A stretch of DNA of 64,000 nt from Streptomyces iakyrus. Its GTDB lineage: Bacteria; Actinomycetota; Actinomycetes; Streptomycetales; Streptomycetaceae. Below, one piece after another: positions 34,555 to 43,454 of this stretch. Below the pieces are notes generated by a model, which had not been told where the DNA came from, did no database searches, and worked only from the letters and a program-made list of their open reading frames with translations. A program made the translations under genes and the position numbers. The stretch covers positions 62,001 to 126,000 of the forward strand of contig NZ_JNXI01000018.1 of NCBI RefSeq assembly GCF_000717055.1. The letters run 5' to 3'. Positions within the stretch are counted from its first letter, which is position 1, and each line of letters starts with the position of its first letter.

Positions 34555-37359
34555 ATGACAGAGGACCTCTCACCGGCCGAGCGGTACGCGGCAGCCCGCC
34601 TGCGGGCAGCCGAGCAGGCCACCGCGCTCGCGGGCTTCCGCGAGATGTACGACTTCGGTCTCGACCCCTTCCAGATCGAGGCCTGCCAGGCGCTCGAGGA
34701 GGGGAAGGGCGTGCTGGTCGCCGCGCCCACCGGCTCCGGCAAGACGATCGTCGGCGAGTTCGCCGTCCACCTGGCCCTCCGGCAGGGCAAGAAGTGCTTC
34801 TACACGACACCCATCAAGGCGCTGTCGAACCAGAAGTACGCCGATCTGTGCCGCCGCTACGGCACGGACAAGGTGGGCCTGCTGACCGGCGACAACAGCG
34901 TCAACTCCGAAGCGCCGGTGGTCGTGATGACCACCGAGGTGCTGCGGAACATGCTGTACGCCGGTTCCCAGACCCTCCTGGGCCTCGGTTACGTGGTCAT
35001 GGACGAGGTGCACTACCTCTCCGACCGGTTCCGCGGTGCCGTCTGGGAAGAGGTGATCATCCACCTCCCCGAGTCGGTCACGCTCGTCTCGCTCTCGGCG
35101 ACCGTGTCGAACGCCGAGGAGTTCGGCGACTGGCTCGACACCGTCCGGGGCGACACCGAGGTGATCGTCTCCGAGCACCGGCCCGTGCCGCTGTTCCAGC
35201 ATGTGCTGGCCGGGCGGCGGATGTACGACCTCTTCGAGGAGGGCGAGGGCCACAGGAAGGCCGTCAACCCCGACCTGACGCGCATGGCGCGGATGGAGGC
35301 GAGCCGGCCGTCGTACCAGGACCGCCGGCGCGGCCGGTCCATGCGTGAGGCCGACCGTGAGCGCGAGCGCCGCCAGCGCTCCCGGATCTGGACGCCGAGC
35401 CGGCCCGAGGTCATCGAGCGGCTGGACGCCGAGGGGCTGCTGCCCGCCATCACCTTCATCTTCAGCCGCGCCGCCTGCGAGGCCGCCGTCCAGCAGTGCC
35501 TGTACGCGGGGCTGAGGCTCAACGACGAGGAGGCGCGCGAGCGCGTCCGTGCCCTGGTCGAGGAGCGCACGGCGTCCATCCCGACTGAGGACCTGCACGT
35601 CCTCGGCTACTACGAGTGGCTGGAAGGCCTGGAGCGCGGCATCGCGGCCCACCACGCGGGCATGCTGCCGACCTTCAAGGAGGTCGTCGAGGAGCTCTTC
35701 GTGCGGGGCCTGGTCAAGGCCGTGTTCGCCACCGAGACCCTCGCCCTCGGCATCAACATGCCCGCCCGCTCGGTGGTGCTGGAGAAGCTCGTCAAGTGGA
35801 ACGGCGAGCAGCACGCGGACATCACCCCGGGCGAGTTCACCCAGCTGACCGGCCGGGCCGGGCGGCGCGGCATCGACGTCGAGGGCCACGCGGTCGTGCT
35901 CTGGCAGCGTGGCATGAGCCCCGAGCACCTCGCCGGCCTGGCCGGCACGCGTACGTATCCGCTGCGCTCCAGCTTCAAGCCGTCGTACAACATGGCGGTC
36001 AACCTGGTCGAGCAGTTCGGGCGGCACCGCTCGCGCGAGCTGCTGGAGACGTCGTTCGCGCAGTTCCAGGCGGACAAGTCGGTCGTCGGCATCTCCCGGC
36101 AGGTGCAGCGCAACGAGGAGGGCCTCGAGGGCTACAAGGCCTCCATGACCTGCCACCTCGGCGACTTCCAGGAGTACGCGCGGCTGCGCCGCGAGCTGAA
36201 GGACCGGGAGAACGAGATCGCCCGGCAGGGCGTGGCCCAGCGGCGCGCGGAGGCCGCCGTCGCGCTGGAGAAGCTGAAGCCCGGTGACGTCATCCACGTG
36301 CCCACCGGCAAGTACGCGGGCCTGGCGCTGGTGCTGGACCCGGGGCTGCCGGCGGGCCGGTCGAACGGCCACCGCGGCTTCGATCACCACGACGGCCCCC
36401 GTCCGCTGGTGCTGACCGCGGAGCGGCAGGTGAAGCGACTGGCGTCCATGGACTTCCCGGTGCCGGTCGAGCCGCTGGAGCGGATGCGGATCCCCAAGTC
36501 CTTCAACCCGCGCTCCCCGCAGTCCCGTCGGGACCTCGCCTCGGCGCTGCGCACCAAGGCCGGGCACATCCCCGCCGAGCGGCACCGCAAGCAGCGCTCC
36601 CAGGCCGCCGACGACCGGGAGATCGCCCGGCTGCGGACGGCGCTGCGCGCGCACCCCTGCCACGGCTGCAACGACCGTGAGGACCACGCCCGTTGGGCCG
36701 AGCGGTACCACCGGCTGCTCCGCGACACCTCGCAGCTGGAGCGGCGGATCGAGGGCCGTACGAACACGATCGCCCGGACGTTCGACCGCATCGTGGCGCT
36801 GCTGACCGAGCTGGACTATCTGCGCGCCGACGAGGTCACCGAGCACGGCAAGCGGCTCGCGCGGCTCTACGGCGAGCTGGACCTGCTCGCCAGCGAGTGT
36901 CTGCGCGAGGGTGTCTGGGAGGGTCTCGGCCCGGCCGAACTGGCCGCGTGCGTCTCGGCGTTGGTGTACGAGTCGCGGGTCGCGGACGACGCGATGGCTC
37001 CGAAGGTGCCGTCCGGCAAGGCCAAGGCCGCGCTGGGCGAGATGGTGCGGATCTGGGGGCGGCTGGACGCGCTGGAGGAGGAGTTCCGGATCACCCAGAC
37101 CGAGGGGGTCGGGCAGCGTGAGCCCGACCTCGGCTTCGCCTGGGCCGCGTACGAGTGGGCCTCCGGGAAGGGGCTCGACGAGGTGCTGCGCGAGGCGGAG
37201 ATGCCGGCGGGGGACTTTGTGCGGTGGTGCAAGCAGGTCATCGATGTGCTGGGGCAGATCGCGGCGGCGGCTCCGCAGGGGTCCTCTGTGGTGAAGAACG
37301 CGCGTAAGGCCGTTGATCTGCTGCTGCGGGGAGTGGTCGCCTACTCGTCGGTGGGGTGA
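34555..37359 (+). CDS. helY: Ski2/Mtr4-like DEVH-box helicase
   Basis: This 934-residue ATP-dependent helicase has motif I APTGSGKT near residue 62, Ia TTPIKALSNQKY, motif II DEVHYLSDRF near 150, motif III SLSATVSN, and motif VI QLTGRAGRRGID near 440, then a C-terminal DSHCT-type domain. It resembles mycobacterial HelY and eukaryotic Ski2/Mtr4, which unwind RNA or RNA-DNA. The ATG at 34555 lacks a ribosome binding site. A consensus DNA-damage promoter directly before it suggests induction by PafBC. A Zn-like CHGC plus downstream residues occurs near residue 702. Confidence 0.92.
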   Translation: MTEDLSPAERYAAARLRAAEQATALAGFREMYDFGLDPFQIEACQALEEGKGVLVAAPTGSGKTIVGEFAVHLALRQGKKCFYTTPIKALSNQKYADLCRRYGTDKVGLLTGDNSVNSEAPVVVMTTEVLRNMLYAGSQTLLGLGYVVMDEVHYLSDRFRGAVWEEVIIHLPESVTLVSLSATVSNAEEFGDWLDTVRGDTEVIVSEHRPVPLFQHVLAGRRMYDLFEEGEGHRKAVNPDLTRMARMEASRPSYQDRRRGRSMREADRERERRQRSRIWTPSRPEVIERLDAEGLLPAITFIFSRAACEAAVQQCLYAGLRLNDEEARERVRALVEERTASIPTEDLHVLGYYEWLEGLERGIAAHHAGMLPTFKEVVEELFVRGLVKAVFATETLALGINMPARSVVLEKLVKWNGEQHADITPGEFTQLTGRAGRRGIDVEGHAVVLWQRGMSPEHLAGLAGTRTYPLRSSFKPSYNMAVNLVEQFGRHRSRELLETSFAQFQADKSVVGISRQVQRNEEGLEGYKASMTCHLGDFQEYARLRRELKDRENEIARQGVAQRRAEAAVALEKLKPGDVIHVPTGKYAGLALVLDPGLPAGRSNGHRGFDHHDGPRPLVLTAERQVKRLASMDFPVPVEPLERMRIPKSFNPRSPQSRRDLASALRTKAGHIPAERHRKQRSQAADDREIARLRTALRAHPCHGCNDREDHARWAERYHRLLRDTSQLERRIEGRTNTIARTFDRIVALLTELDYLRADEVTEHGKRLARLYGELDLLASECLREGVWEGLGPAELAACVSALVYESRVADDAMAPKVPSGKAKAALGEMVRIWGRLDALEEEFRITQTEGVGQREPDLGFAWAAYEWASGKGLDEVLREAEMPAGDFVRWCKQVIDVLGQIAAAAPQGSSVVKNARKAVDLLLRGVVAYSSVG

Positions 37360-37363
37360 TCGT

Positions 37364-37440
37364 CGCTGCGCGGGTGTCGGTTCGTCGTGGTTGCTCGCGC
37401 TCGCGCAGTTCCCCGCGCCCCTTGAGGGCGTTGTACGGAA
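37364..37440. repeat. dispersed Streptomyces repeat at helicase 3' end
   Basis: The core GCGCAGTTCCCCGCGCCCCT (37403-37422) and its flanks belong to a short palindromic sequence that I recall as common after Streptomyces genes. It begins 5 bases after the helicase stop. Several GC-rich hairpins can form, so it may act as a terminator. Confidence 0.55.
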
Positions 37441-37737
37441 GCCCATTCACCCGTCACGGTGAGTGGGTTTTCGTATGCCCGTTCGCGGCTACGTACAGTA
37501 TTCGAACGATGTCGCAGCGTGTAACCGACTGAGCGTACTATCCCTTCGCGTCCGGTTTCCGGCAGTTGCTGAATATGACACAGCGATGATCCGGTCGGAC
37601 TAAGCTCGCCCGCAGCGCACCGGCTTGAGATGAATTCGTGCGCTTGTTCCCCAATGTGTGGAAGATCCCGACAGCTTCATGACATACCCCCCTGCACGTC
37701 CTTCCGAACCTCAGTCGACCCCTGTCAGAAGGCCCAC
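37441..37737. other. rarA upstream region
   Basis: This remainder of the 378-base gap is comparatively AT-rich. TAAGCT at 37601-37606 is a good -10 candidate and would give a leader of about 125 bases. The rarA frame is open back to 37630, but the preceding 36 residues are Cys/His-rich and unlike a conserved start. Nothing else was recognised. Confidence 0.45.
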
Positions 37738-39381
37738 ATGGTGAGTGTTCAATCCCCTCCCGGTCGCCGTGAACTTCCCTACGCGCGCGTGCTGTTGCTG
37801 CCGGCCATAGTCATGGCCGCGGCGACCGGGGCCGCCGTCGCCCTGGTGACGGAGCCGGCCCGGGGCGCCGTCGGCTGGTGCGGCGGCATCGCCACGGCAC
37901 TCGTGCTCGCGACGGCGGCCGAGGCGGTGCGCCGCGGCCGTGCGCTGCGCAACCAGCGTGCGGAGCACGCCCGGCACACCGAGCATCTGGAACAGCGGAT
38001 CGCCGCCCACGAGAACGAACTGGTCCGCTTCTCCAGGGAGATCGTGCCCGCTTCGCTCGATCTGCTGCGCACCGGAGAATCGCCCAGGGAGGTGATCCGC
38101 AAACTCGGCCTGGCCAGTCCCGTGTTCCGAAACCTCCCCGCCCCGCAGGCCGAGACGCTGCTGACGGTCCTCAAGATCGTCGACCGCGAAGTGACCATGC
38201 GCGACGCCGCCGCGCGCTCCTTCGTCAGTGTCGCCCGCCGCGTCCAGGCGATCATCCACCAGCAGGCCGAGGAACTCCGGGAGATGGAGGAGGACCACGG
38301 CCGCAACCCGGAGGTCTTCGACGACCTGCTGCGCATCGACCACGGCAACGCCCTGATCGGCCGCCTGGCCGACTCCGTCTCCGTCCTCGGCGGCGGCCGC
38401 CCCGGCCGGCAGTGGCCCCAGCCGGTGTCCCTCTACAGCACCCTGCGCGGCGCCATGTCCCGCATCCTGGAATACCGGCGCATCCAGCTGTCCTCCATCG
38501 CCAAGGTCAGCGTCAAGGGCATCTACGTCGAGCCCGTCATCCACGCCGCCGCCGAACTCCTCGACAACGCCACGCGCTACTCGCCGCCGCAGACCAAGGT
38601 GCACGTCACCGCCACCGAGGTGCAGACCGGCGTCTGCATCGAGATCGAGGACGGCGGCGTCAACCTCAACGAGGAGGCCCGCGCCCGGATCGAGGGCATG
38701 CTGGAGGCCGCCAAGGCCGGCATCGACCTCCAGGACATCGGCGAGCACCCGCGCCTCGGCCTCGCCGTCGTGGGCCGCCTCTGCACGGCGTACAACATGC
38801 AGGTCTCGCTGCGCGCCTCCGCGTACGGCGGCGTCCGGGCCATCCTCATCGTGCCGAGCGAGATGATCACCCACGAGCCCGGTGTCGGACTCGCCCACGG
38901 CATCGGCGCCACCGGCATCCCCATGACCGTCGGCATCCCCGAGGGCCCGAAGCGCGCCCCCAAGAGGCGCCGCCCCACCAGCCCGAAGATCCCCGCCACG
39001 GTCTCCCTGGAGGACGACGACGTCCCCGAGGTCACCGAGTGGACGGCGAACGGCCTGCCCCAGCGCCGCAGCCGGGTGAAGATGCCCCTCGCCGAGCGGC
39101 TCGCCCAGCAGGCCGCCAACGAGAAGGCCGACCGGGAGGCCGCCGAGCGCGGCGAGTACAACCCGTGGGCGGCGGCTCAGGAGCCCGAGACCAAGCCCCT
39201 GCGCGACATGTCGGCGCCCGACGCCCCCGGCAAGGGGCTGGAGGCCTTCTGGGAGGGACTCAAGCAGGGGATCGAACCCGGCACCCACCCGACCGACTTC
39301 ATCCGGAACCCGCACAAGTACCTGCATCTGATCAACGACCCGGCTCCCACCGAGGCCGACGACGAGGGGGACCTCAAGTGA
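37738..39381 (+). CDS. rarA: conservon sensor-like histidine kinase ATPase (CvnA/RarA type)
   Basis: This 547-residue membrane protein has two hydrophobic helices (about residues 18-58), a long helical region, and a HATPase domain with N-box ELLDNATRYSPP near 280 and G-box PRLGLAVVGRL near 340. The tail is Pro/Glu-rich. A clear phosphorylatable His box is not seen, as in other CvnA proteins, which assemble with the downstream proteins into a membrane complex like a G-protein receptor. Gene order matches rarABCDE (cvn9) of S. coelicolor, which affects aerial mycelium formation. Its stop overlaps the rarB start. Confidence 0.9.
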   Translation: MVSVQSPPGRRELPYARVLLLPAIVMAAATGAAVALVTEPARGAVGWCGGIATALVLATAAEAVRRGRALRNQRAEHARHTEHLEQRIAAHENELVRFSREIVPASLDLLRTGESPREVIRKLGLASPVFRNLPAPQAETLLTVLKIVDREVTMRDAAARSFVSVARRVQAIIHQQAEELREMEEDHGRNPEVFDDLLRIDHGNALIGRLADSVSVLGGGRPGRQWPQPVSLYSTLRGAMSRILEYRRIQLSSIAKVSVKGIYVEPVIHAAAELLDNATRYSPPQTKVHVTATEVQTGVCIEIEDGGVNLNEEARARIEGMLEAAKAGIDLQDIGEHPRLGLAVVGRLCTAYNMQVSLRASAYGGVRAILIVPSEMITHEPGVGLAHGIGATGIPMTVGIPEGPKRAPKRRRPTSPKIPATVSLEDDDVPEVTEWTANGLPQRRSRVKMPLAERLAQQAANEKADREAAERGEYNPWAAAQEPETKPLRDMSAPDAPGKGLEAFWEGLKQGIEPGTHPTDFIRNPHKYLHLINDPAPTEADDEGDLK

Positions 39382-39785
39382 TCCAGCAGCGAGGCAACTT
39401 CGACTGGATGCTCAAGCAGCTCGCCGACGGCGTGCCGGGCATCGAGATGATCGTGGTGCTCTCCGCCGACGGTCTGCGCATCGCGCGCTACGGCGGCGAG
39501 CCCGATGCGGCCGACCGGGTCGCCGCGGCCTGCGCCGGCCTGCAGTCCCTCGCAGGCAGCGTCTGCCAGGAACTCACCGTCGGCGACGGCGAGATGAAGC
39601 TCGTCATGATCGAGATCGACCGCGGCTACTTCTACCTGATGTCCGCAGGCGCCAACGCCTTCCTCGCGGTGCTGTCCGACGTGCGGTGCGAACCCGGCCG
39701 GATGAGCGCGATGATGCGCGACCTGGTCGTCCGGATCGGCGGCCATCTCACCAGTCCGCCCCGGCGGAACGGGCAGATCGTATGA
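39378..39785 (+). CDS. rarB: roadblock/LC7 protein (CvnB/RarB type)
   Basis: This 135-residue protein has a roadblock/LC7 fold (MLKQLADGVPGIEMIVVLSADGLRI... IEIDRGYFYLMSAGANAFLAVL, excerpted). Such proteins regulate small GTPases, here presumably the RarD protein. GTG 39378 overlaps the rarA stop as GTGA, indicating translational coupling. Confidence 0.93.
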   Translation: MIQQRGNFDWMLKQLADGVPGIEMIVVLSADGLRIARYGGEPDAADRVAAACAGLQSLAGSVCQELTVGDGEMKLVMIEIDRGYFYLMSAGANAFLAVLSDVRCEPGRMSAMMRDLVVRIGGHLTSPPRRNGQIV

Positions 39786-40180
39786 CGCCTCCGCAACGCC
39801 AGAGGCGCGACATCGTCCCGGAACCGCCCGCGCCCAAGGAGGGCGAGGACAAACCGGGCAACCCGGAGCGGATGTACGTGGTGGCCGGCCCGGACGGTGA
39901 ACGGGCCGAGCTCGACCTGGTGACGTTAATCGTGGCGCGTGCCACGGACCCGCCGCCGTCGGCATCTCCCGAGCAGGCGGCGCTGCTCCGACTCTGCGCC
40001 GCCCCCTTGTCCGTGGCCGAGCTGTCGGCCTACCTCCACCTGCCGTTCAGCGCGATGGGCGTGCTGCTCACCGAGTTGCTGACGGCGGAACTGGTACAGG
40101 CGCGCGCCCCGATCGTCCGCAAGGCGCGCTCCGACCGTTCCCTCCTCGAAGCGGTGATGAATGGACTTCAACGGCTCTGA
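39782..40180 (+). CDS. rarC: DUF742 protein (CvnC/RarC type), TTA-containing
   Basis: This 132-residue DUF742 protein has RMYVVAGPDGERAEL and a C-terminal winged-helix-like part ending RSLLEAVMNGLQRL. It is a standard conservon member of unknown biochemical role. Codon 49 (39926-39928) is TTA, which in Streptomyces needs the developmental bldA tRNA. Start ATG 39782 overlaps the rarB stop as ATGA, and its end overlaps rarD by 20 bases. Confidence 0.92.
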   Translation: MTPPQRQRRDIVPEPPAPKEGEDKPGNPERMYVVAGPDGERAELDLVTLIVARATDPPPSASPEQAALLRLCAAPLSVAELSAYLHLPFSAMGVLLTELLTAELVQARAPIVRKARSDRSLLEAVMNGLQRL

Positions 40181-40781
40181 CACCATCCCGGGCCCCCGGA
40201 CCGAGGACCAGCTGCCCCACACGGCACAGGCCGCGGCCAAGATCGTGATCGTGGGCGGCTTCGGCGTCGGCAAGACGACCATGGTCGGGTCGGTCAGCGA
40301 GATCACACCGCTGACCACCGAGGAGACCATGACGCAGGCCGGCATCGGTGTCGACGACAACTTCGGCTCCGCGTCCAAGACGGCCACCACCGTCGCCATG
40401 GACTTCGGCCGGATCAGCATCACCGACCAGCTGGTGCTGTATCTCTTCGGCACGCCCGGCCAGCAGCGTTTCTGGTTCCTGTGGAACGGCCTCTTCGAGG
40501 GCGCGCTGGGAGCGGTGGTGCTGGTCGACACCCGGCGGCTTGAGGTCAGCTTCGACGTCATGGGACGGCTGGAGGAGCGCGGCGTGCCGTTCGTGGTCGC
40601 CATCAACTCCTTCCCTGACGCCCCTCGTTACGACATCGAGGAGCTGCGCACGGCCCTCGACCTCACGCCGGACATCCCGATCATCGAGTGCGACGCGCGG
40701 CGGCGGGCCTCCAGCCGCGACGTCCTGATGACCCTCATGCGCTTCCTGCACTCGCTCGCCATGACGGGCTCGCTCACCTGA
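40161..40781 (+). CDS. rarD: conservon small GTPase (CvnD/RarD type)
   Basis: This 206-residue Ras-like ATP/GTP-binding protein has P-loop GGFGVGKTT near residue 32, switch II GTPGQQRF near 97 and VVAINSFPD at the position of NKXD, where the base-specificity Asp-containing motif is altered as in other CvnD proteins. It starts within rarC. It is thought to cycle with RarA, RarB and RarC at the membrane. Confidence 0.92.
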   Translation: MDFNGSDTIPGPRTEDQLPHTAQAAAKIVIVGGFGVGKTTMVGSVSEITPLTTEETMTQAGIGVDDNFGSASKTATTVAMDFGRISITDQLVLYLFGTPGQQRFWFLWNGLFEGALGAVVLVDTRRLEVSFDVMGRLEERGVPFVVAINSFPDAPRYDIEELRTALDLTPDIPIIECDARRRASSRDVLMTLMRFLHSLAMTGSLT

Positions 40782-40846
40782 CCCGCATCACCCGGCCCAC
40801 ATCTTCCCCCCAGACCTGGAACCACCTCAGTTTCGGAGCGATCACT

Positions 40847-42388
40847 GTGACGCCTGAATCCCACGCCCCGACCGGTACGGACGAAGACCTCCGGCCCGGC
40901 CCGCCCCCCGGCTGCCCCGCGCACGGCCTCGGGCCCGGGGGGCTGCACCGGCTGCACGAGGCGGAGGACCTGGGAGCGCTGTACGAGCAACTGCGGGACC
41001 AGCACGGTCCCGTGGCGCCCGTGCTGCTCCACGACGACGTGCCGATGTGGATCGTCCTCGGCCACGCCGAGAACCTGCACATGGTGCGCTCGCCCTCGCA
41101 GTTCTGCCGGGACAGCCGTATCTGGAACCCGCTCAGGGAGGGCCTCGTCAAGCCCGACCACCCGCTGATGCCGCACATCGCCTGGCAGCCCATCGCCTCA
41201 CACGCCGAGGGCGACGAGCACAAGCGGCTGCGCGGCGCGGTCATGGGCGCCATCTCCACCATCGACTTCCGCAGCCTGCGCCGCTACATCAACCGCAGCA
41301 CGCAGGCGATCGTCAACCGGTTCTGCGAGGCGGGCGAGGCGGACCTCGTCGGCCAGTTCACCGAGCACCTGCCGATGGCCGTCATGTGCGAGATCCTCGG
41401 CATGCCCGACGAGTACAGCGACCGGCTCGTCGAGGCCGCCCGCGACGCCCTCAAGGGCACCGAGACCTCGCTCGCCAGCCACTCCTACGTCATGGACGCC
41501 CTGAGCCGGCTCACCGCCACCCGCCGCGCCCGGCCGGAGGAGGACCTCGCCAGCTACCTGATCACCCACCCGGCCCGGCTCACCGACGACGAGGTCAGGG
41601 AGCACCTGCGGCTGGTGCTCTTCGCCGCCTACGAGGCCACCACCAACCTGCTCTCCAACGTGCTGCTCACGGTGCTGATCGACCCGCGCTTCCGCGCCCA
41701 GCTCAACGGCGGCCAGATGACGGTGCCGGAGGCGGTGGAGCAGTCCCTGTGGAACGAACCGCCGTTCAGCACGGTCTTCGCCTACTTCGCCAAGCAGGAG
41801 ACCGAGCTGGGCGGGCAGCGCATCCGCCGGGGCGACGGGCTGCTCTTCGCGCCGCTGCCGGCCAACGTCGACCCTCGGGTGCGGCCGGACCTGAAGGCCA
41901 GCATGCAGGGCAACCGCTCCCACCTGGCCTTCGGCGGCGGACCGCACGAGTGCCCCGGGCAGGACATCGGCCGTTCTATCGCCGACGTCGGCGTCGACGC
42001 GCTGCTGATGCGGCTGCCCGACGTCGAACTCGACTGCGACGAGGAGGAGTTGCGCTGGACGGCGTCCATCGCCTCCCGGCACCTGGTGGAACTGCCGGTG
42101 CAGTTCGCGCCCAAGCCGCCGCAGGACGTGCAGGAGGTGCCGAACCACAAGCCGGTCGCCGCGCAGCGCTCGGACTGGCAGATCGGCATCGCGCAGCCGC
42201 AGCCGCAGCCGCAGCCGCAGCCGCAGGCGGCACCGGCCGCCGCACAGCCCCAGCCCGCCGTCGCGCAGCCGCAGCCGGCCCCGGTCCCGCCCCAGCCGGT
42301 GCCGGGGACGCCGCAGCCCGCCCTCGCGGAACCGCCCCGTCGCAAGGGCGTCTGGCAGCGCTTGTTGAGCTGGTGGCGCGGCTACTGA
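40847..42388 (+). CDS. rarE: CYP157-type cytochrome P450 (CvnE/RarE type)
   Basis: This 513-residue P450 has the heme-thiolate loop FGGGPHECPG (Cys369) and an I-helix LFAAYEATTN. The K-helix ExxR motif, universal in most P450s, is replaced by EQSLW at residue 298. This departure is known from the CYP157 family of S. coelicolor. After the P450 domain there is an extra C-terminal tail of about 90 residues with a (Gln-Pro)n run near residues 449-461 and a basic, Trp-rich end (RKGVWQRLLSWWRGY). The GTG at 40847 follows CGGAG, 65 bases after rarD. The substrate is unknown. Confidence 0.9.
   Translation: MTPESHAPTGTDEDLRPGPPPGCPAHGLGPGGLHRLHEAEDLGALYEQLRDQHGPVAPVLLHDDVPMWIVLGHAENLHMVRSPSQFCRDSRIWNPLREGLVKPDHPLMPHIAWQPIASHAEGDEHKRLRGAVMGAISTIDFRSLRRYINRSTQAIVNRFCEAGEADLVGQFTEHLPMAVMCEILGMPDEYSDRLVEAARDALKGTETSLASHSYVMDALSRLTATRRARPEEDLASYLITHPARLTDDEVREHLRLVLFAAYEATTNLLSNVLLTVLIDPRFRAQLNGGQMTVPEAVEQSLWNEPPFSTVFAYFAKQETELGGQRIRRGDGLLFAPLPANVDPRVRPDLKASMQGNRSHLAFGGGPHECPGQDIGRSIADVGVDALLMRLPDVELDCDEEELRWTASIASRHLVELPVQFAPKPPQDVQEVPNHKPVAAQRSDWQIGIAQPQPQPQPQPQAAPAAAQPQPAVAQPQPAPVPPQPVPGTPQPALAEPPRRKGVWQRLLSWWRGY
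42192..42228 (+). repeat. CAGCCG hexanucleotide microsatellite in rarE
   Basis: The hexamer CAGCCG is repeated about six times and encodes the Gln-Pro run of the P450 tail. Slippage here would change the length of the tail by two residues without breaking the frame. Confidence 0.8.
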
Positions 42389-43374
42389 CCGGCTGACGGG
42401 CCGTCGTCCGTCCCGGCGGCCCACCGGGCGTGGCACGCCCAGGCCGCGAGCACCCGGCCGCTGCGGAACCGGTGCTCCTCGCCCGTGACCGGGTCGGTGA
42501 ACTCCAGCGACCGCGCGAGCAGTTGGAGCGGTCGGCGGAAGTCACCGGCCGGCACGGGGGCGGTCACCTCCGGGTAGAGCGGGTCGCCGAGGATCGGCAG
42601 GCCGAGCGCGGCCATGTGGACACGCAGCTGGTGCGTCTGGCCGGTGGCGGGCGTGAGCCGGTACCGGGCGAGTCCGCCGGGCTCCCCGGGCCGGTCGCGG
42701 TGTTCGACGAGTTCGACACGGCTCACGGCGTTGGGCTCGCCCGGGACCTCCCGGGCGGTGAGCACCCCCCGCTCCTTCACGATCCGGCTGCGCACGGTCC
42801 GGGGCAGGGGGAGTGCGGGGTCGTACGGGGCGACGGCCTCGTACTCCTTGCGGACCCGGCGGTCACGGAACAGCGTCTGGTACGCGCCGCGCTCCTCGGG
42901 GCGGACGGTGAACAGCACGAGTCCCGCGGTGAGCCGGTCCAGGCGGTGCGCAGCGGTGAGCGCCGGGAGGTCCAGCTCGCGGCGGAGCCGGGCCAGCGCG
43001 GTCTCGGCGACATGACTGCCGCGCGGGGTGGTGGCGAGGAAGTGCGGCTTGTCGGCGACGACGACGTGCTCGTCCCGGTGCACCACCTCCAGCGGGAAGG
43101 GCACCGGCACCTCGTCGGGCAGGTCCCGGTGGAACCACACGAACAGCCCGGGCACGTAGGGGGCGTCCGCGGCGACGGGCCGCCCGTCCGCCCCGACGAT
43201 CCGGCCCGTGTCGAACATGCCGTCGACGACCCCGGCACCCGCGCCGGAGAGCCGCTCCACGAGGTGCTCGCGCACCGTCCTCCAGGTCCCGGCGGCGGGC
43301 AGCCGCACCCGCACCGGGTCCACGCCGTGGCGCTGCGGCAGAGGAGAGGGCGGGGTGTGGCTCTTGCGTCGCAT
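42382..43374 (-). CDS. RluA-family pseudouridine synthase
   Basis: This 330-residue enzyme isomerises uridine in RNA. The catalytic Asp lies in AHRLDRLTAGL near residue 145, with the KEYEAV and TGQTHQLRVHMAALG motifs downstream. An S4-like N-terminal part is present. The target RNA is not predictable. Its stop overlaps the convergent rarE stop by 7 bases. TACGCT on the minus strand (43388-43383) lies 8 bases before the ATG, so the mRNA may be leaderless. Confidence 0.92.
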   Translation of the reverse strand: MRRKSHTPPSPLPQRHGVDPVRVRLPAAGTWRTVREHLVERLSGAGAGVVDGMFDTGRIVGADGRPVAADAPYVPGLFVWFHRDLPDEVPVPFPLEVVHRDEHVVVADKPHFLATTPRGSHVAETALARLRRELDLPALTAAHRLDRLTAGLVLFTVRPEERGAYQTLFRDRRVRKEYEAVAPYDPALPLPRTVRSRIVKERGVLTAREVPGEPNAVSRVELVEHRDRPGEPGGLARYRLTPATGQTHQLRVHMAALGLPILGDPLYPEVTAPVPAGDFRRPLQLLARSLEFTDPVTGEEHRFRSGRVLAAWACHARWAAGTDDGPSAGQ

Positions 43375-43454
43375 CGCGGCCCAGCGTACGAGGCCGGTGA
43401 GCCAGGGCGGAAAACCGGTGGGAGAGCCCGGCCCGGCCTTGTCAGGATGCGGGA

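Noticed and set aside
42192..42228. CAGCCG run as a regulatory or CRISPR repeat
   Set aside because: It is a simple in-frame microsatellite encoding Gln-Pro.
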